DNA of 64,000 nt, taken from NCBI RefSeq assembly GCF_023667495.1, contig NZ_JAMOZL010000001.1, forward strand, positions 496,001 to 560,000, read 5' to 3'. Positions 26,756-36,700 of this stretch are shown here, one piece after another. This stretch comes from Dyadobacter sp. MSC1_007. Its GTDB lineage: Bacteria > Bacteroidota > Bacteroidia > Cytophagales > Spirosomataceae. Numbering within the stretch: position 1 is the first letter of the stretch; each line of letters starts with the position of its first letter. A program made the translations under genes and the position numbers. The notes beneath the pieces are model-generated. The model had not been told where the DNA came from. It did no database searches and was given only the letters and a program-made list of their open reading frames with translations.

Positions 26756-27397
26756 TCAGCGCGTACGTAATCTACCGGTACTGCTGTTGTAAGTGCCAAG
26801 CGGGAAGCTTACCCCTGCATTGATACCCCAATTGTTGTTCTTGATGTTGGTATTGTCAACGCGGGTAACGTCGAGCAGTCCAAGTCCGTAGCGGGCGTCG
26901 AAGTTCAGCCATATTTTGTCCTGAACCCGGAAGTTAACCCCGGCGCCGAATGTGAGGCCCAGGTCGAACGGGCTGTAAACCCGGTTGTTCGAATCTCCAT
27001 TGATATTGTTGCCGTTTTTATCTCTTGCACCTACCAGGAAGTTCAGGTTCGGGCCAAGGAAAATCTTCGGGCGGACGGCGTCACCGTAGCGGCCAAAGAA
27101 GAACGTGGCGAGCAACGGAGTCTGGATATAGTTGAGATTAATCTCATTCGACTTGTTGTTGATCTGCGCGCCAAGCTGCGTAAAAAGCAACTGACCGCTG
27201 AAACCGAATCCGGATTCGGAGCTGTAATTGTAGAAGCCACCTATGGTTAATCCGGGTTTCCAGTCTGTGTTTGCAACGTCTCCTCGGAAATTGGCGATCG
27301 AAACGCCTACAATCGGACCTATGGAAACGTTCTCCTGTGCTTGTGCCCGAGAGATACAAAGTGTCGCTACGAGCAGTAGAATAATGCAATTTTTCAT
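26756..27397 (-). CDS. PorT-like outer-membrane beta-barrel protein
   Basis: 213 residues from the ATG at 27397, which directly precedes a clean signal peptide (KNCIILLLVATLCISRAQAQ); the frame continues upstream but without sequence resembling a coding region. The mature part alternates short amphipathic strands with turns (SIGPIVGVSIANFRGD, SGFGFSGQLLFTQLG, NFRVQDKIWLNFDARYGLGL), matching the outer-membrane beta-barrel domain common in Bacteroidota. Function unknown; such proteins number in the dozens per genome. It has its own terminator. Confidence 0.82.
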   Translation of the reverse strand: MKNCIILLLVATLCISRAQAQENVSIGPIVGVSIANFRGDVANTDWKPGLTIGGFYNYSSESGFGFSGQLLFTQLGAQINNKSNEINLNYIQTPLLATFFFGRYGDAVRPKIFLGPNLNFLVGARDKNGNNINGDSNNRVYSPFDLGLTFGAGVNFRVQDKIWLNFDARYGLGLLDVTRVDNTNIKNNNWGINAGVSFPLGTYNSSTGRLRTR

Positions 27398-27597
27398 GTA
27401 CGTATGAGTTTGGGTGTGTTGAACCATACGAATAAAATACATGCCAGATTGCCAGCTATTGCGCATTAAACCTAACTGGTTCAGCGATAACGGCCTTTGA
27501 TACGATATTTATATATTTATATTTAAAAAATTTTAAGAAATCGGGGAAAAACCTCTACGCATTGTATACGTTTCCCGCAGGATCACGAAAATGACCG

Positions 27598-28650
27598 TTA
27601 ATCATGCTCGTAGCTGTGTAGGCCAGGAATCTCGTACGTTTTCAGGTAAGCTTTCAGTTGAGAAGGCGTCTGCCAGTGCTTGACAAGCGCTTTGATGTTC
27701 TTGATCTCAGTCCGAAGCTCGTTAAGGTTCGTATTGAACTTGGAGATAACCGTAACCAGCGAGTTGGCGTGCTGATAAGGCAAGCCGCAAATGGCCGAAA
27801 TCTGCATTTGAATGGCAGTTTTTTGCTGTTCCAGTTCCGCTGCCTGCTGGCTGAGTATCCGATTGAAATAATTGAGTTGGTTTTTATCAAGACTTTCGAG
27901 TTTGTCCCGGTCAATTTGCTCGATTTCCATCTGAAGTTTAAGAAGACTAAGAAGTCGTCCCTCCTGATAAGCCTCCGTAATTTGCTGCATAATGCCCGTT
28001 TTGCGCTGTCTTTCGGCTTCGTCGGTTTCCAAATCAGGATGGAAGGACTTGACAAGCTCCATATAAACGCTCCTTACCGAGCGAGTCGTCTTCGCCTGTT
28101 TCGATTCCCGCATCCGCTGTTCCGCCTTACTTTCCCGTTTTTCAGCCTTGATGCGTTGCTGTTCTTCCCTCGACAGCTCGTGAAACGATATTTCCGGAGA
28201 TTCATCCGCCTGTTCGTCCAGTAAAAATGCCGGGTCGGTAATGCGCGTTGCTTCCCTCAACCTGTCCTCTTCAAGTAATGTTTCAATCGAAATGGGACTA
28301 TATCTGTCAAAAAGTGCTTTCAGTTCATCATAACCGTAATTTTTGATGAGGTCATAAGCATTTTCGGTGATCAGGAAGGCGAGCTTGGTCTGGTAAATGT
28401 TCCGGAAATGCTCGGCTGTGTAATTTCGGTCCCACAGATTGACAATCTCGATGCGGTAACCCTGGTACTCGCGGACGAGCGGATCCTGTTCGGACGGTAT
28501 CCTTCGCAGCATTTCGTCATAAGCTTCGCGGAGCTCGGCGAGCTGCCTGTCGAGCGTTTCAATTTTTTCAGAGAGCAGGTTAAATTCCTTTTGCCGCTTG
28601 TTGAGCGGTTTCTCTTTTTCGGGAATATGTAAAATAGATGTTTCTGTCAT
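27598..28650 (-). CDS. J-domain protein with central DnaJ motif
   Basis: 350 residues, cytoplasmic, rich in charged helices. Residues about 192-230 (VYMELVKSFHPDLETDEAERQRK ... QITEAYQEG) carry the HPD tripeptide (204-206) and helix pattern of a J domain, which recruits DnaK/Hsp70. Both flanks are long coiled-coil-like regions (about 15-60 and 235-340), so the J domain is internal rather than N-terminal. No zinc-finger or DnaJ C-terminal substrate domain is present. It is 21 bp downstream of the EamA gene in the same direction. Its client is unknown. Confidence 0.75.
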   Translation of the reverse strand: MTETSILHIPEKEKPLNKRQKEFNLLSEKIETLDRQLAELREAYDEMLRRIPSEQDPLVREYQGYRIEIVNLWDRNYTAEHFRNIYQTKLAFLITENAYDLIKNYGYDELKALFDRYSPISIETLLEEDRLREATRITDPAFLLDEQADESPEISFHELSREEQQRIKAEKRESKAEQRMRESKQAKTTRSVRSVYMELVKSFHPDLETDEAERQRKTGIMQQITEAYQEGRLLSLLKLQMEIEQIDRDKLESLDKNQLNYFNRILSQQAAELEQQKTAIQMQISAICGLPYQHANSLVTVISKFNTNLNELRTEIKNIKALVKHWQTPSQLKAYLKTYEIPGLHSYEHD

Positions 28651-28671
28651 GATAAGTTTTGGGACGCGTAC

Positions 28672-29595
28672 TTACAAATTGAGCTCCTGGTAAGAGATCA
28701 GCACAATGGCCGCAACGGCGAGCACGAGCCCCCATTTATTGAGGGTGTTTAAACGTTCCTGATAGATGAGACGCGCAGTAACAGCCGACACTAGCATCGT
28801 CAGGATATTATAAATTGGAAAAACATAGGCGGCACTGTTGCCAAATGCGGCCAGTGCCAGCAGCAGGAAATATAGCGACAAAAAATTGGGTACGCCCAGC
28901 AACAATCCACCCACCACACTCCGGAGCGCTAGTTTCTGGCCGTAGGCAACAAGTCTGTAAATCAGTAAAGTAGTGCCGATCAAAACCGCGCCGAAACATG
29001 CGATGATCATGAACACGGTAATCTGGTCGGATGTGTAATATCTGGATGAAAGATAGTTGATCAACGTGTTGTTCGTTCCTGCGGCGAAGAATGTCAGTAC
29101 AGGCAATATCCATAAAGAAGTGTTCGCCGCCGATACAGTCGTTGTTTCGGATTCGGCGGAAGTGGGCTTGGCCGGGCGCTGGATCGCGCCTAATGCGAGT
29201 GCCACGAGTGCAAGGACAAGCCCGAGGTAGTTGAGCGCCGTAAAATCCTTATTGTTGTTTTTAAATACAAAAAGGCCGAATAAAACCGGGATAACCAGCG
29301 ACATATTTCCGGCCAGCGACGTGGCTGTAACACTTACTTTTTGTGCGGTGAGCCCAATGAGCATAAAGGCCGTAACAAACATAGCGCCAAGGGCCATGGT
29401 CAGAATAGTGCCTTCCGACGTCCATTGCACGTCTTTAAATGCCATCAGATTCGGGGACAGCAACAGTCCGGTGAGTACGCAGGAGTAGTAGTTGAAGACT
29501 ACGGAGTGAAAAGAATCTACCTGGTAACGCGGATAAGCCCGCATGATCAGATAAAGCATCACCGTAAATACAACAGCCAGTAAAAAATACAGCAT
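28672..29595 (-). CDS. EamA/DMT-superfamily transporter
   Basis: 307 residues with ten membrane helices arranged as two five-helix halves, which is the drug/metabolite transporter layout. Typical family stretches include NYSCVLTG-like first-loop sequence and the SLAGNMSLVIPVLFG helix. Members export amino acids, sugars or toxins; the substrate here is not known. It lies between purN (9 bp upstream) and the J-domain gene, in one direction, so the three are probably co-transcribed. Confidence 0.88.
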   Translation of the reverse strand: MLYFLLAVVFTVMLYLIMRAYPRYQVDSFHSVVFNYYSCVLTGLLLSPNLMAFKDVQWTSEGTILTMALGAMFVTAFMLIGLTAQKVSVTATSLAGNMSLVIPVLFGLFVFKNNNKDFTALNYLGLVLALVALALGAIQRPAKPTSAESETTTVSAANTSLWILPVLTFFAAGTNNTLINYLSSRYYTSDQITVFMIIACFGAVLIGTTLLIYRLVAYGQKLALRSVVGGLLLGVPNFLSLYFLLLALAAFGNSAAYVFPIYNILTMLVSAVTARLIYQERLNTLNKWGLVLAVAAIVLISYQELNL

Positions 29596-29604
29596 AGGCA
29601 GGAA

Positions 29605-30174
29605 TTACTGTTTATTGAGGATCTCGTCGATAATGCGTGGATAATGCTCGTGTTCCAGCGCATGTATTTTATGCGCCACATCTTCCGGCGTGTCGGTAGG
29701 AGCGACGTCACAGGTTGCCTGGAATATCACATTGCCTTCGTCGTAGTGCTCATTGACGTAATGGATCGTAATGCCCGATTGTGTTTCCTTCGCATTCACC
29801 ACCGCTTCGTGCACAAAATGTCCGTACATGCCTTTACCACCGTATTTCGGCAGCAGCGCCGGGTGAATATTGATCATCTTGTTCGGGAATGCTTCGACGA
29901 GTACCGGTGGAACGAGCATCATAAAGCCGGCCAGTACAATCAGGTCAATGCCTTCATTTTGAAGTATTTGTAATATTTTCCCTGTATGATAAAATGTTTT
30001 CTTGTCAAAAAATACAACCGGGACCTGCAATTTAAGCGCTCGTTTAATCACCCCCGCCATAGGATTGTTGGTGAAGATCAGCGAAACGTCTACGTCCTCC
30101 CTGTCAGAAAAATATTCGCAGATTTTCTCAGCATTCGATCCCGAACCGGAAGCGAAAATGGCAACTCTCTTCAT
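29605..30174 (-). CDS. purN: Phosphoribosylglycinamide formyltransferase
   Basis: 189 residues. Third step of purine synthesis: transfers formyl from 10-formyl-tetrahydrofolate to GAR. Visible signatures are ASGSGSNAEKI (phosphate loop), NIHPALLPKYGGKGMYG with the catalytic Asn and His, and the Asp in HYDEGNVIFQ. The length is normal. Other pur genes are absent from the window; it begins a leftward unit with EamA and the J-domain gene. Confidence 0.95.
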   Translation of the reverse strand: MKRVAIFASGSGSNAEKICEYFSDREDVDVSLIFTNNPMAGVIKRALKLQVPVVFFDKKTFYHTGKILQILQNEGIDLIVLAGFMMLVPPVLVEAFPNKMINIHPALLPKYGGKGMYGHFVHEAVVNAKETQSGITIHYVNEHYDEGNVIFQATCDVAPTDTPEDVAHKIHALEHEHYPRIIDEILNKQ

Positions 30175-30241
30175 TTAAGTGTAGTTAAATTTATGATATA
30201 ATATGGGGTGATTGTACAATTCCTTTGACAAAGCTATAAAA

Positions 30242-30274
30242 AGAACGGCTTACGGGTATACCGGAAGCCGTTCT
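30242..30274 (-). terminator. Terminator of the secreted unknown gene at 30307
   Basis: A 10-bp stem AGAACGGCTT / AAGCCGTTCT with a 13-nt loop, followed on the minus strand by TTTTTA, between that gene's stop and purN. Confidence 0.75.
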
Positions 30275-30306
30275 CAGAGTAAATCTTTATACTGAAACGT
30301 CCAAAA

Positions 30307-31002
30307 TCAATAAATTTTCGTGAGTTCACTGTACCCCATTAGTTTTCCTTTGCGATAGGTTTCCGTTTTGAGATCCCAAACAATTCCAGGCGCGCGATAC
30401 GAGATTGTCTGCATGTCCATCTTCACCGGAAAACCCATGACCATTTCCATATTCATGTCCGAATTGATCTTGTAAACATCATAACTGCCGGCTGGGACTG
30501 TCAGCTTTTCCTGCCCCGTTACCGTGCGGTTTTTGATCAGCATGTTGAAATTCACTGGCATAGGCCCAGATTTGCCTTCACCTTTGATGGAAGCGTCTTT
30601 CAGTTTGTCTCCAACAGCATATTTGGAAGGATATTCAATGTTTTCGTAGGTAAACTTCATTTCCATGTCCTTGAAAGATTTGAGCTGCTCCTGACTGATC
30701 AGTGACTTAGCGTCCATAGACATCACATTTCCATCGCATTTCATCTGGTAGGTGTTTTTCAGCTCGGATTTGCCTTTCGAGTTCAGCGATTCCATATCGA
30801 CCGTGAAAACCGTATTGGCACCTTCCTTGCTTACTTTTGCAATTTTGTAAATGATCTTGCCAATGGCCTTACCCTTGCCATCATAGTTATTCATTTCGAA
30901 ACCACTCCCTTCTTTCAATGTAAATCCGGCGCATTCCTGGGCCAGGACGTCTGCGCTGAACATCGTGATGCACATGATGCTCCATAAAATAAAGTTTTTC
31001 AT
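30307..31002 (-). CDS. Secreted hypothetical protein (TapB/DUF3108-like)
   Basis: 231 residues with a signal peptide ending at DVLAQE. The mature part is a succession of beta strands without membrane helices, including LTVPAGSYDVYKINSDMNMEM and GIVWDLKTETYRKGKLMGYSELTKI, which look like the closing strands of the DUF3108/TapB fold found in periplasmic proteins of Bacteroidota. The methionine content of the middle (MNMEMVMGFPVKMDMQ) is unusually high. It lies 42 bp downstream of the UbiA gene in the same direction. Function unknown. Confidence 0.7.
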   Translation of the reverse strand: MKNFILWSIMCITMFSADVLAQECAGFTLKEGSGFEMNNYDGKGKAIGKIIYKIAKVSKEGANTVFTVDMESLNSKGKSELKNTYQMKCDGNVMSMDAKSLISQEQLKSFKDMEMKFTYENIEYPSKYAVGDKLKDASIKGEGKSGPMPVNFNMLIKNRTVTGQEKLTVPAGSYDVYKINSDMNMEMVMGFPVKMDMQTISYRAPGIVWDLKTETYRKGKLMGYSELTKIY

Positions 31003-31044
31003 AATGGTAACAGAGATTTAGTTTGGTTGGACAAAGATACAGCG

Positions 31045-31926
31045 CTAGGTCCAGATCATTGTCACGAGCCCCAGCAGCATGATGATCTTGCACAGGCTGC
31101 TGATTGCCCGGAAATCGCGGCGGGTGTCGGCCTGGGAAAGACGGAGCACCAGAAGGGCGATCGGTATCAGAAGCAGCAGGAACAGCAAGGCCAGTAAATT
31201 GTTTTGCAGCGCCCGCGCCATTACGAAGAGGATCATCACAAAAACGACAATGACCGAATACAGGAATGTCTTTGTCCTTCGGATTCCCCAAATAATGGGC
31301 AGCGTACGGCACCCGTGCGCCTCGTCGCCGCGGATATCCTCCATGTCTTTGACGACTTCGCGGATCAGGGAAATGAAAAAGGAGAATACCGCGTAAATGA
31401 AGACCAAATGGCGGTTAGCAGGATAATGCACTGCGAGGATCAGCAATGTGAGCCCGGTGAGCAGCGACACGATGAAGTTGCCGATAAACGGAAGTCGCTT
31501 ATAGCGCTCAGAGTAAAACCACAACAAAGTGATCGAAAATACATTAATGACGAAGATGTAAGGACTGACCGCCAGTCCCAGGACGGCACCCATCAGGTTC
31601 AGGACCTGGTGCGCACCTATTGCCCACCGTCGTTTGAGATACCGCCCCACCACAACCCGCTCGGGCTTGTTGACGATGTCGATCTTGATATCAAAATAAT
31701 CATTGATAATATAACCGGCAGCTGCAATGCAAACGGTGGAGAGCGACAACACGAACATATCCACATCCGCGATAATGCTTCGCCATTCGTGCCTTGGGCC
31801 GATGAGCAGGATACGCGTGAGATATTGGGTAAGAGCGACAATGACGAGGTTGGTCATGCGCACAAGCCGCGCACTTCCGGTGACATAATCCCATGTTCTG
31901 ATCTTGGGTCTCGCCGACACATTCAT
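31045..31926 (-). CDS. UbiA-family prenyltransferase
   Basis: 293 residues from the ATG at 31926; a TTG 33 bp upstream is in frame but less likely. The two Asp-rich prenyl-diphosphate motifs are NDYFDIKID and DIRGDEAHG, and eight or nine membrane helices surround them. In Bacteroidota this clade is often annotated as geranylgeranylglycerol-phosphate geranylgeranyltransferase, but UbiA family members also make quinones and haem O; the acceptor cannot be decided here. It is divergent from bshA. Confidence 0.85.
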   Translation of the reverse strand: MNVSARPKIRTWDYVTGSARLVRMTNLVIVALTQYLTRILLIGPRHEWRSIIADVDMFVLSLSTVCIAAAGYIINDYFDIKIDIVNKPERVVVGRYLKRRWAIGAHQVLNLMGAVLGLAVSPYIFVINVFSITLLWFYSERYKRLPFIGNFIVSLLTGLTLLILAVHYPANRHLVFIYAVFSFFISLIREVVKDMEDIRGDEAHGCRTLPIIWGIRRTKTFLYSVIVVFVMILFVMARALQNNLLALLFLLLLIPIALLVLRLSQADTRRDFRAISSLCKIIMLLGLVTMIWT

Positions 31927-32105
31927 GAATGTTAACGCTGGAAAAGAAGGTTTAGGCAATAAAATTATTCATTTTATACCATTAACGACAATTCTTCACA
32001 TCTTTATCCATTTTGGGGATAAAAAAGGGGTATTTGTTGTTAGTTATTTCAAAACCGCCAGAAGGGCGGTATGTCGGTCGACAATCCACCATTTGCTAAC
32101 ATATT

Positions 32106-33245
32106 ATGAAAATTGGTATCGTATGCTATCCTACCTTCGGGGGAAGCGGTGTGGTAGCTACTGAACTTGGAAAGGCACTTGCCAAAGCAGGGCACCAGGT
32201 TCATTTCATTACCTACTCGCAGCCTCAGAGACTGGATTTTTTCAATGAGAATCTCTATTATCATGAAGTAAATATACCGGCCTACCCGCTATTCCAGTAC
32301 CCGCCTTACGAGTCGGCACTATCGAGTGAAATGGTCCATGTGGCAGCCGACGCCGGTCTGGATCTCCTGCATGTACATTATGCGATACCACATGCATCGT
32401 CGGCCTACCTCGCGAAGCAGATCCTCGCGGCGCAGGGCATTCACATTCCGGTGATCACCACATTGCACGGTACTGATATAACATTAGTAGGGAAAGATCC
32501 TTCCTATGAGCCGGTCGTTACATTCAGTATTAATCAGTCCGATGGCATTACAGCTGTTTCGGACTCACTCCGAAAAGACACTTACGACCATTTCGCGATC
32601 ACGAAGGACATCGAAGTGATCCCGAATTTCATCGATCTTGACAGGTTCAACAGGCAGAAAAAAGATCATTTCAAACTGGCGATCTGTCCGAATAACGAAA
32701 AGCTTATTGTTCATACTTCCAATTTCAGGAAGGTGAAACGGATCGATGATGTCATCATGATCTTCGAAAAGCTCCGCACATTGCTGCCTTGCAAATTGCT
32801 GCTCGTGGGTGACGGCCCGGACCGTATGCGGATTGAGCGGCTTTGCAAAGAGCTGGATATGCTTTCGGATGTCAGGTTTTTGGGTAAACTGGATGCAATT
32901 GAAGAAGTATTGTCCGTCGCCGACCTGTTTTTAATGCCTTCTGAATCCGAGAGCTTCGGACTGGCTGCATTGGAAGCACTCGCTTGTGAGGTACCTATTA
33001 TCACATCCAATGCAGGCGGCCTGCCCGAGCTGAATGTGCATGGCGTGACCGGCTTTTTAAGTGATGTGGGTGATGTCGAAGATATGGTAAAACATGCGGC
33101 ATACATTCTTGACGACGAAAACCTGCCTACCTTCAAAGCCAATGCGCTGGCAAGGGCCAGGGAGTTCGATGTAGCCAAGATCCTGCCGCATTATGAAGCT
33201 TATTATGAGCGTGTGGTAGAAAGTAGCAGGGCGATTGAGATTTGA
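32106..33245 (+). CDS. bshA: N-acetyl-alpha-D-glucosaminyl L-malate synthase (bacillithiol synthesis)
   Basis: 379 residues, GT4 (GT-B) glycosyltransferase. It joins N-acetylglucosamine from UDP-GlcNAc to L-malate, the first step to bacillithiol. The N-terminus (KIGIVCYPTFGGSGVVATELG), HVHYAIPHASSAYL and TLHGTDITLVG segments are diagnostic of BshA, and the C-terminal nucleotide-sugar motif is LMPSESESFGLAALEALACEVPI. The malate deacetylase and cysteine ligase genes are not adjacent. It is followed 124 bp later by the DUF4834 gene. Confidence 0.95.
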   Translation: MKIGIVCYPTFGGSGVVATELGKALAKAGHQVHFITYSQPQRLDFFNENLYYHEVNIPAYPLFQYPPYESALSSEMVHVAADAGLDLLHVHYAIPHASSAYLAKQILAAQGIHIPVITTLHGTDITLVGKDPSYEPVVTFSINQSDGITAVSDSLRKDTYDHFAITKDIEVIPNFIDLDRFNRQKKDHFKLAICPNNEKLIVHTSNFRKVKRIDDVIMIFEKLRTLLPCKLLLVGDGPDRMRIERLCKELDMLSDVRFLGKLDAIEEVLSVADLFLMPSESESFGLAALEALACEVPIITSNAGGLPELNVHGVTGFLSDVGDVEDMVKHAAYILDDENLPTFKANALARAREFDVAKILPHYEAYYERVVESSRAIEI

Positions 33246-33368
33246 GACCGTTGGTAATCCGATAAAACCGCTTAATGCCCGGTTTCGTCTTTCATGAGGT
33301 TTTCGTTATATTCGTGTGCTATTTATGCTACGTTTACGTTATTGATTGAGGTAAAAAACTATTGAAAA

Positions 33369-33626
33369 ATGAAACTGGTATTTAATATAATTCTCATATT
33401 CCTGTTACTGATTGCATTCGTTCCTTTTTTCAGGCGATTTATTTTCCACCTCCTTGTCGGGCGACAACTCGTGAAGCAGCAGGAAAAGGCATATCGCGCA
33501 CAGCAGGAGCAGCAAAGAGCAAGGACGAAATCGGGAGGTATCCGCGTGGACAGTACTCCGCCCGACGCCAGCCAGGCTTCCCGCTTCAAAGGAGGTGATT
33601 ATGTGGATTATGAGGAAGTGAAGTGA
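33369..33626 (+). CDS. DUF4834 small membrane protein
   Basis: 85 residues with one N-terminal membrane helix (LVFNIILIFLLLIAFVPFF), a basic and Gln-rich linker, and the conserved C-terminal FKGGDYVDYEEVK. This end is the signature of DUF4834, found in Bacteroidota and of unknown role. A strong bidirectional hairpin follows. Confidence 0.8.
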   Translation: MKLVFNIILIFLLLIAFVPFFRRFIFHLLVGRQLVKQQEKAYRAQQEQQRARTKSGGIRVDSTPPDASQASRFKGGDYVDYEEVK

Positions 33627-33652
33627 GAATTGATTTTTTGATTAGTCCATAA

Positions 33653-33689
33653 AACAACAAAGCCCGGATTTGATCCGGGCTTTGTTGTT
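33653..33689. terminator. Bidirectional terminator
   Basis: A 17-bp perfect stem (AACAACAAAGCCCGGAT and its complement) with a 3-nt loop separates DUF4834 from the convergent giant surface protein gene. Confidence 0.85.
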
Positions 33690-33704
33690 TTAGTACGAAT
33701 GCGT

Positions 33705-36700
33705 TTATTGCTTGATCACCTTAAATGTCGCTTTCTTGCCTTTGGCATTAACATGCAGAAGGTAAATGCCGGGAGAAAGGGAACGGATATCGAGGGTTTC
33801 CTCGTGCTGGCGGGTCTTTATCGTACGAACCGCAGTACCGCTCTGCGAAATCAGCTGAATGGTTTTTTCATCGCTGTTTCCGGACTTCACCGTAAGAATG
33901 TCGTGAACCGGATTAGGCGCAACGACAACCTGGAATCCGGGTGCGTTCGGCTCCGTTGCGGTGACGATCTCCACTCTTACCGTGGAAGGCGAACCGATGG
34001 TACCTGTTCCGCAGCTGTTCGAAACACGGAAAAGACGATAGAACTGGCTTGGCGAAGCCTGAAATAGCTCAACTACGTCAGTCGGGTTGCTGGACTGCCG
34101 GTTAATGACTGAAACATCGGTCCCGAACTGATAGGACCACGGACCTCCGCCCTCGAGCAAGACGGTTATCTTCGGATTGTTCACACCATCGAAAATCACA
34201 GATTCCGATGCAAACCGGGCTGATGCCTTTTTATTCGAAACTATCGCCTGGCCGTATGCCCCGGCAGCCGTATTCGCATCCGAAGCTGCGACTCTAAGGC
34301 GATATTGTGCTTTTGAGGAAAGATTGGCCGGGAGCACCGCCTGAACCGGATTGGTGCCCTGGATCGTCGTGATATCGGTAAAGTTTTTACCGGTACTGTC
34401 AGACAGTTGAACTGTAAATTTATTGCCCGCAGAAAATGTCCCCGAGACTTTGTAACCCACCAGGATTGTGTCACCACTGCAAAAATTGAAAGCTGTTTTG
34501 GATGTAATCGATGTCACTGTCACGCTCCTGGCCGAAGGCGGGTTTACCTCCACATTAGCCGATCCCGAGATCATCCCTTCGCCACAGCTGTTCGAAATGG
34601 ATGTGATGGTGTAGGTGGTTGTTTGTTTCGGCGCCACCAGTACGTAATGGACGGAACCATTTGAAGCGTAGATGTTACCAGTGGTCCCATCGGACAACTG
34701 GTATTTGACTGTCTCGGAATTGTTTTTGTTGAACTTGATAGCCAGTTGGGTGCTTTCTCCGCTGTTGATAATCGTACTACCGGACAGCGTAACGTCGGGT
34801 TTTGTGGTAACGCCCATGTTCAACGTTACCTTGAGATTATATTTGGGAACGCTGCAAATGATCCGGTAATAGCTTCCCTTTAAGGCCCCGGGGATTTTAA
34901 GCCTGATATTACCCTTCGGCGCCTGAGTCGAGTCGAGGGGGATGGTAACGTCGTCCTGGTCTGTCAATGAAAAGCGAATGTAGCTTCCGGAAAGGTCAGC
35001 ATCCCCTTGCAGTTCGTATTGTATGTTAATAGTGCTTCCCTCACACACGCTTGTGGATGAGGGCGTAACAACAAGTTTGGGGTTGATGCGTACTTCCACT
35101 TTACCGGAGGCGCTGCCATATCCGCACACGTTGCTAACCGAAATCAAAGAATACTGCTGGCTCTTTTTAGGATAACTGTACCAGGATTCCTCTGTTCCGT
35201 TAATAGTCTTCCTGGTATTGTCACTAAGAATAGCTGTGATAGCGGGTGACGGGGCTGTGAGGATACGTAGGATCACTGGTTGCCCAGCCTCGATCGTCAT
35301 TGGGTTAGGCTGTGAAGGATCGTTGGTCAGCGTGGCCGATGGCAATGCCGAGATTTGCATCGGCCAGGGGTCGGATATCGATCCGTCAGACGATACGATC
35401 CTGAAATTGTAGAGGCCTGTGGCGAGATTGTTGGGTACTGTGGCGTTTAAGCGATATCCTTTTTCGCCGGTTACCAGCGGCTTGTATTCCTTGCTGTTCG
35501 GCGGGGCCATTTCCAGAGAGTAGCTCGCATCCGTCACCGGCCCATCCACGATACTGACCCCCAGCGACAGTGGGAACCCTACGCACGTTAGCGAGGCAGA
35601 CAGCGGATCCACTTGTATCCGGTTCGGCATGGCCTGAAGGTAAGTGGTTTTGTTAACCGGGAAGGCTCCGCAGGCATTGGTAACAGACTTAATTACATAC
35701 GTCGACAAAATGCCTGTTTGCGGGTTGACCGAAAAGCTGGTGCTATACGGGTCTACCGGAATCGTCTTTTCAACACCGTTTTCCAGGTAGGTAACACTTT
35801 CCATAAGGGAGCTTCGGGAAGTCAAATAGAGCGGAGTCGGCATTCCGTGAGGAACAAGCCGCTGCGGGTCGCCCGCAGTGGTTTGAGGCGACAAATCGAA
35901 ATCCGTAGCCGCCCTGTGGATCTGTACGCGGACAACCTCGGTGAAAAGTACCGGGTTGGACGAGGCAATGCGGATTTCGGCCACACTGGATCTCAATTCA
36001 TCCGATAATTTAATTTTGTACTTGCCACCCTTTTCCACCACCGCGAGTGGTTCAAAATTGCAGCAGGGCAAGGTGCCCTGTATGGTAAACTTATTTCCGG
36101 GACCAAATTGTCCGACGCTGCCGAATGCAATTTCAAGACTGTCGTTGTTACAAACGGCTGTCTTCATCGGCTCAATGTAAATAGCCGGTTCGCTCGCAGG
36201 ACGTATGGTAAGGCGGATACCCCCGGGAGCCTCGTTTTTGAAACAACCATTGGAAACCGACTTTATCTTGTAGTCCATGGTTTCCTTTACAAAAAACCAT
36301 GGGCCCTGATAAGTGGTATTTTCATAGGTTTTTGTTGTCCCGTCTAGCTCCTCGATCGTATAGGGGCCGCCACCGTCCAATTGGTAACCTATCCGAACGA
36401 GCGTTGGTTTAGTGAATACCGTTGCTTCCAGGTTGGTTGTAAAACCGATCTTGGGCGGGGTTTTTACCCCGACATTAAAACTGATCGGCGACTCCATCGC
36501 GGGGTTCGAAGTAATAATCTGAAAGCCATACCCGGGATAGCCGTCAGACGGAACGGGCATTGCAAATTCAACATAGTCGCCGGAACGCGTCGCATTGAAC
36601 AGGACTGTCTGACCCGGATAATATGTTGCCTTCACCGTGAACTGCGTCGCGGCCGTGAAATTGACGTTACTAGTGAATCTGATTCGGGCGTTCGGTCCGG

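Noticed and set aside
31204..31935. 243-residue rightward frame
   Set aside because: Antisense to the UbiA prenyltransferase gene, low hydrophobicity, many repeats of polar residues; no support.
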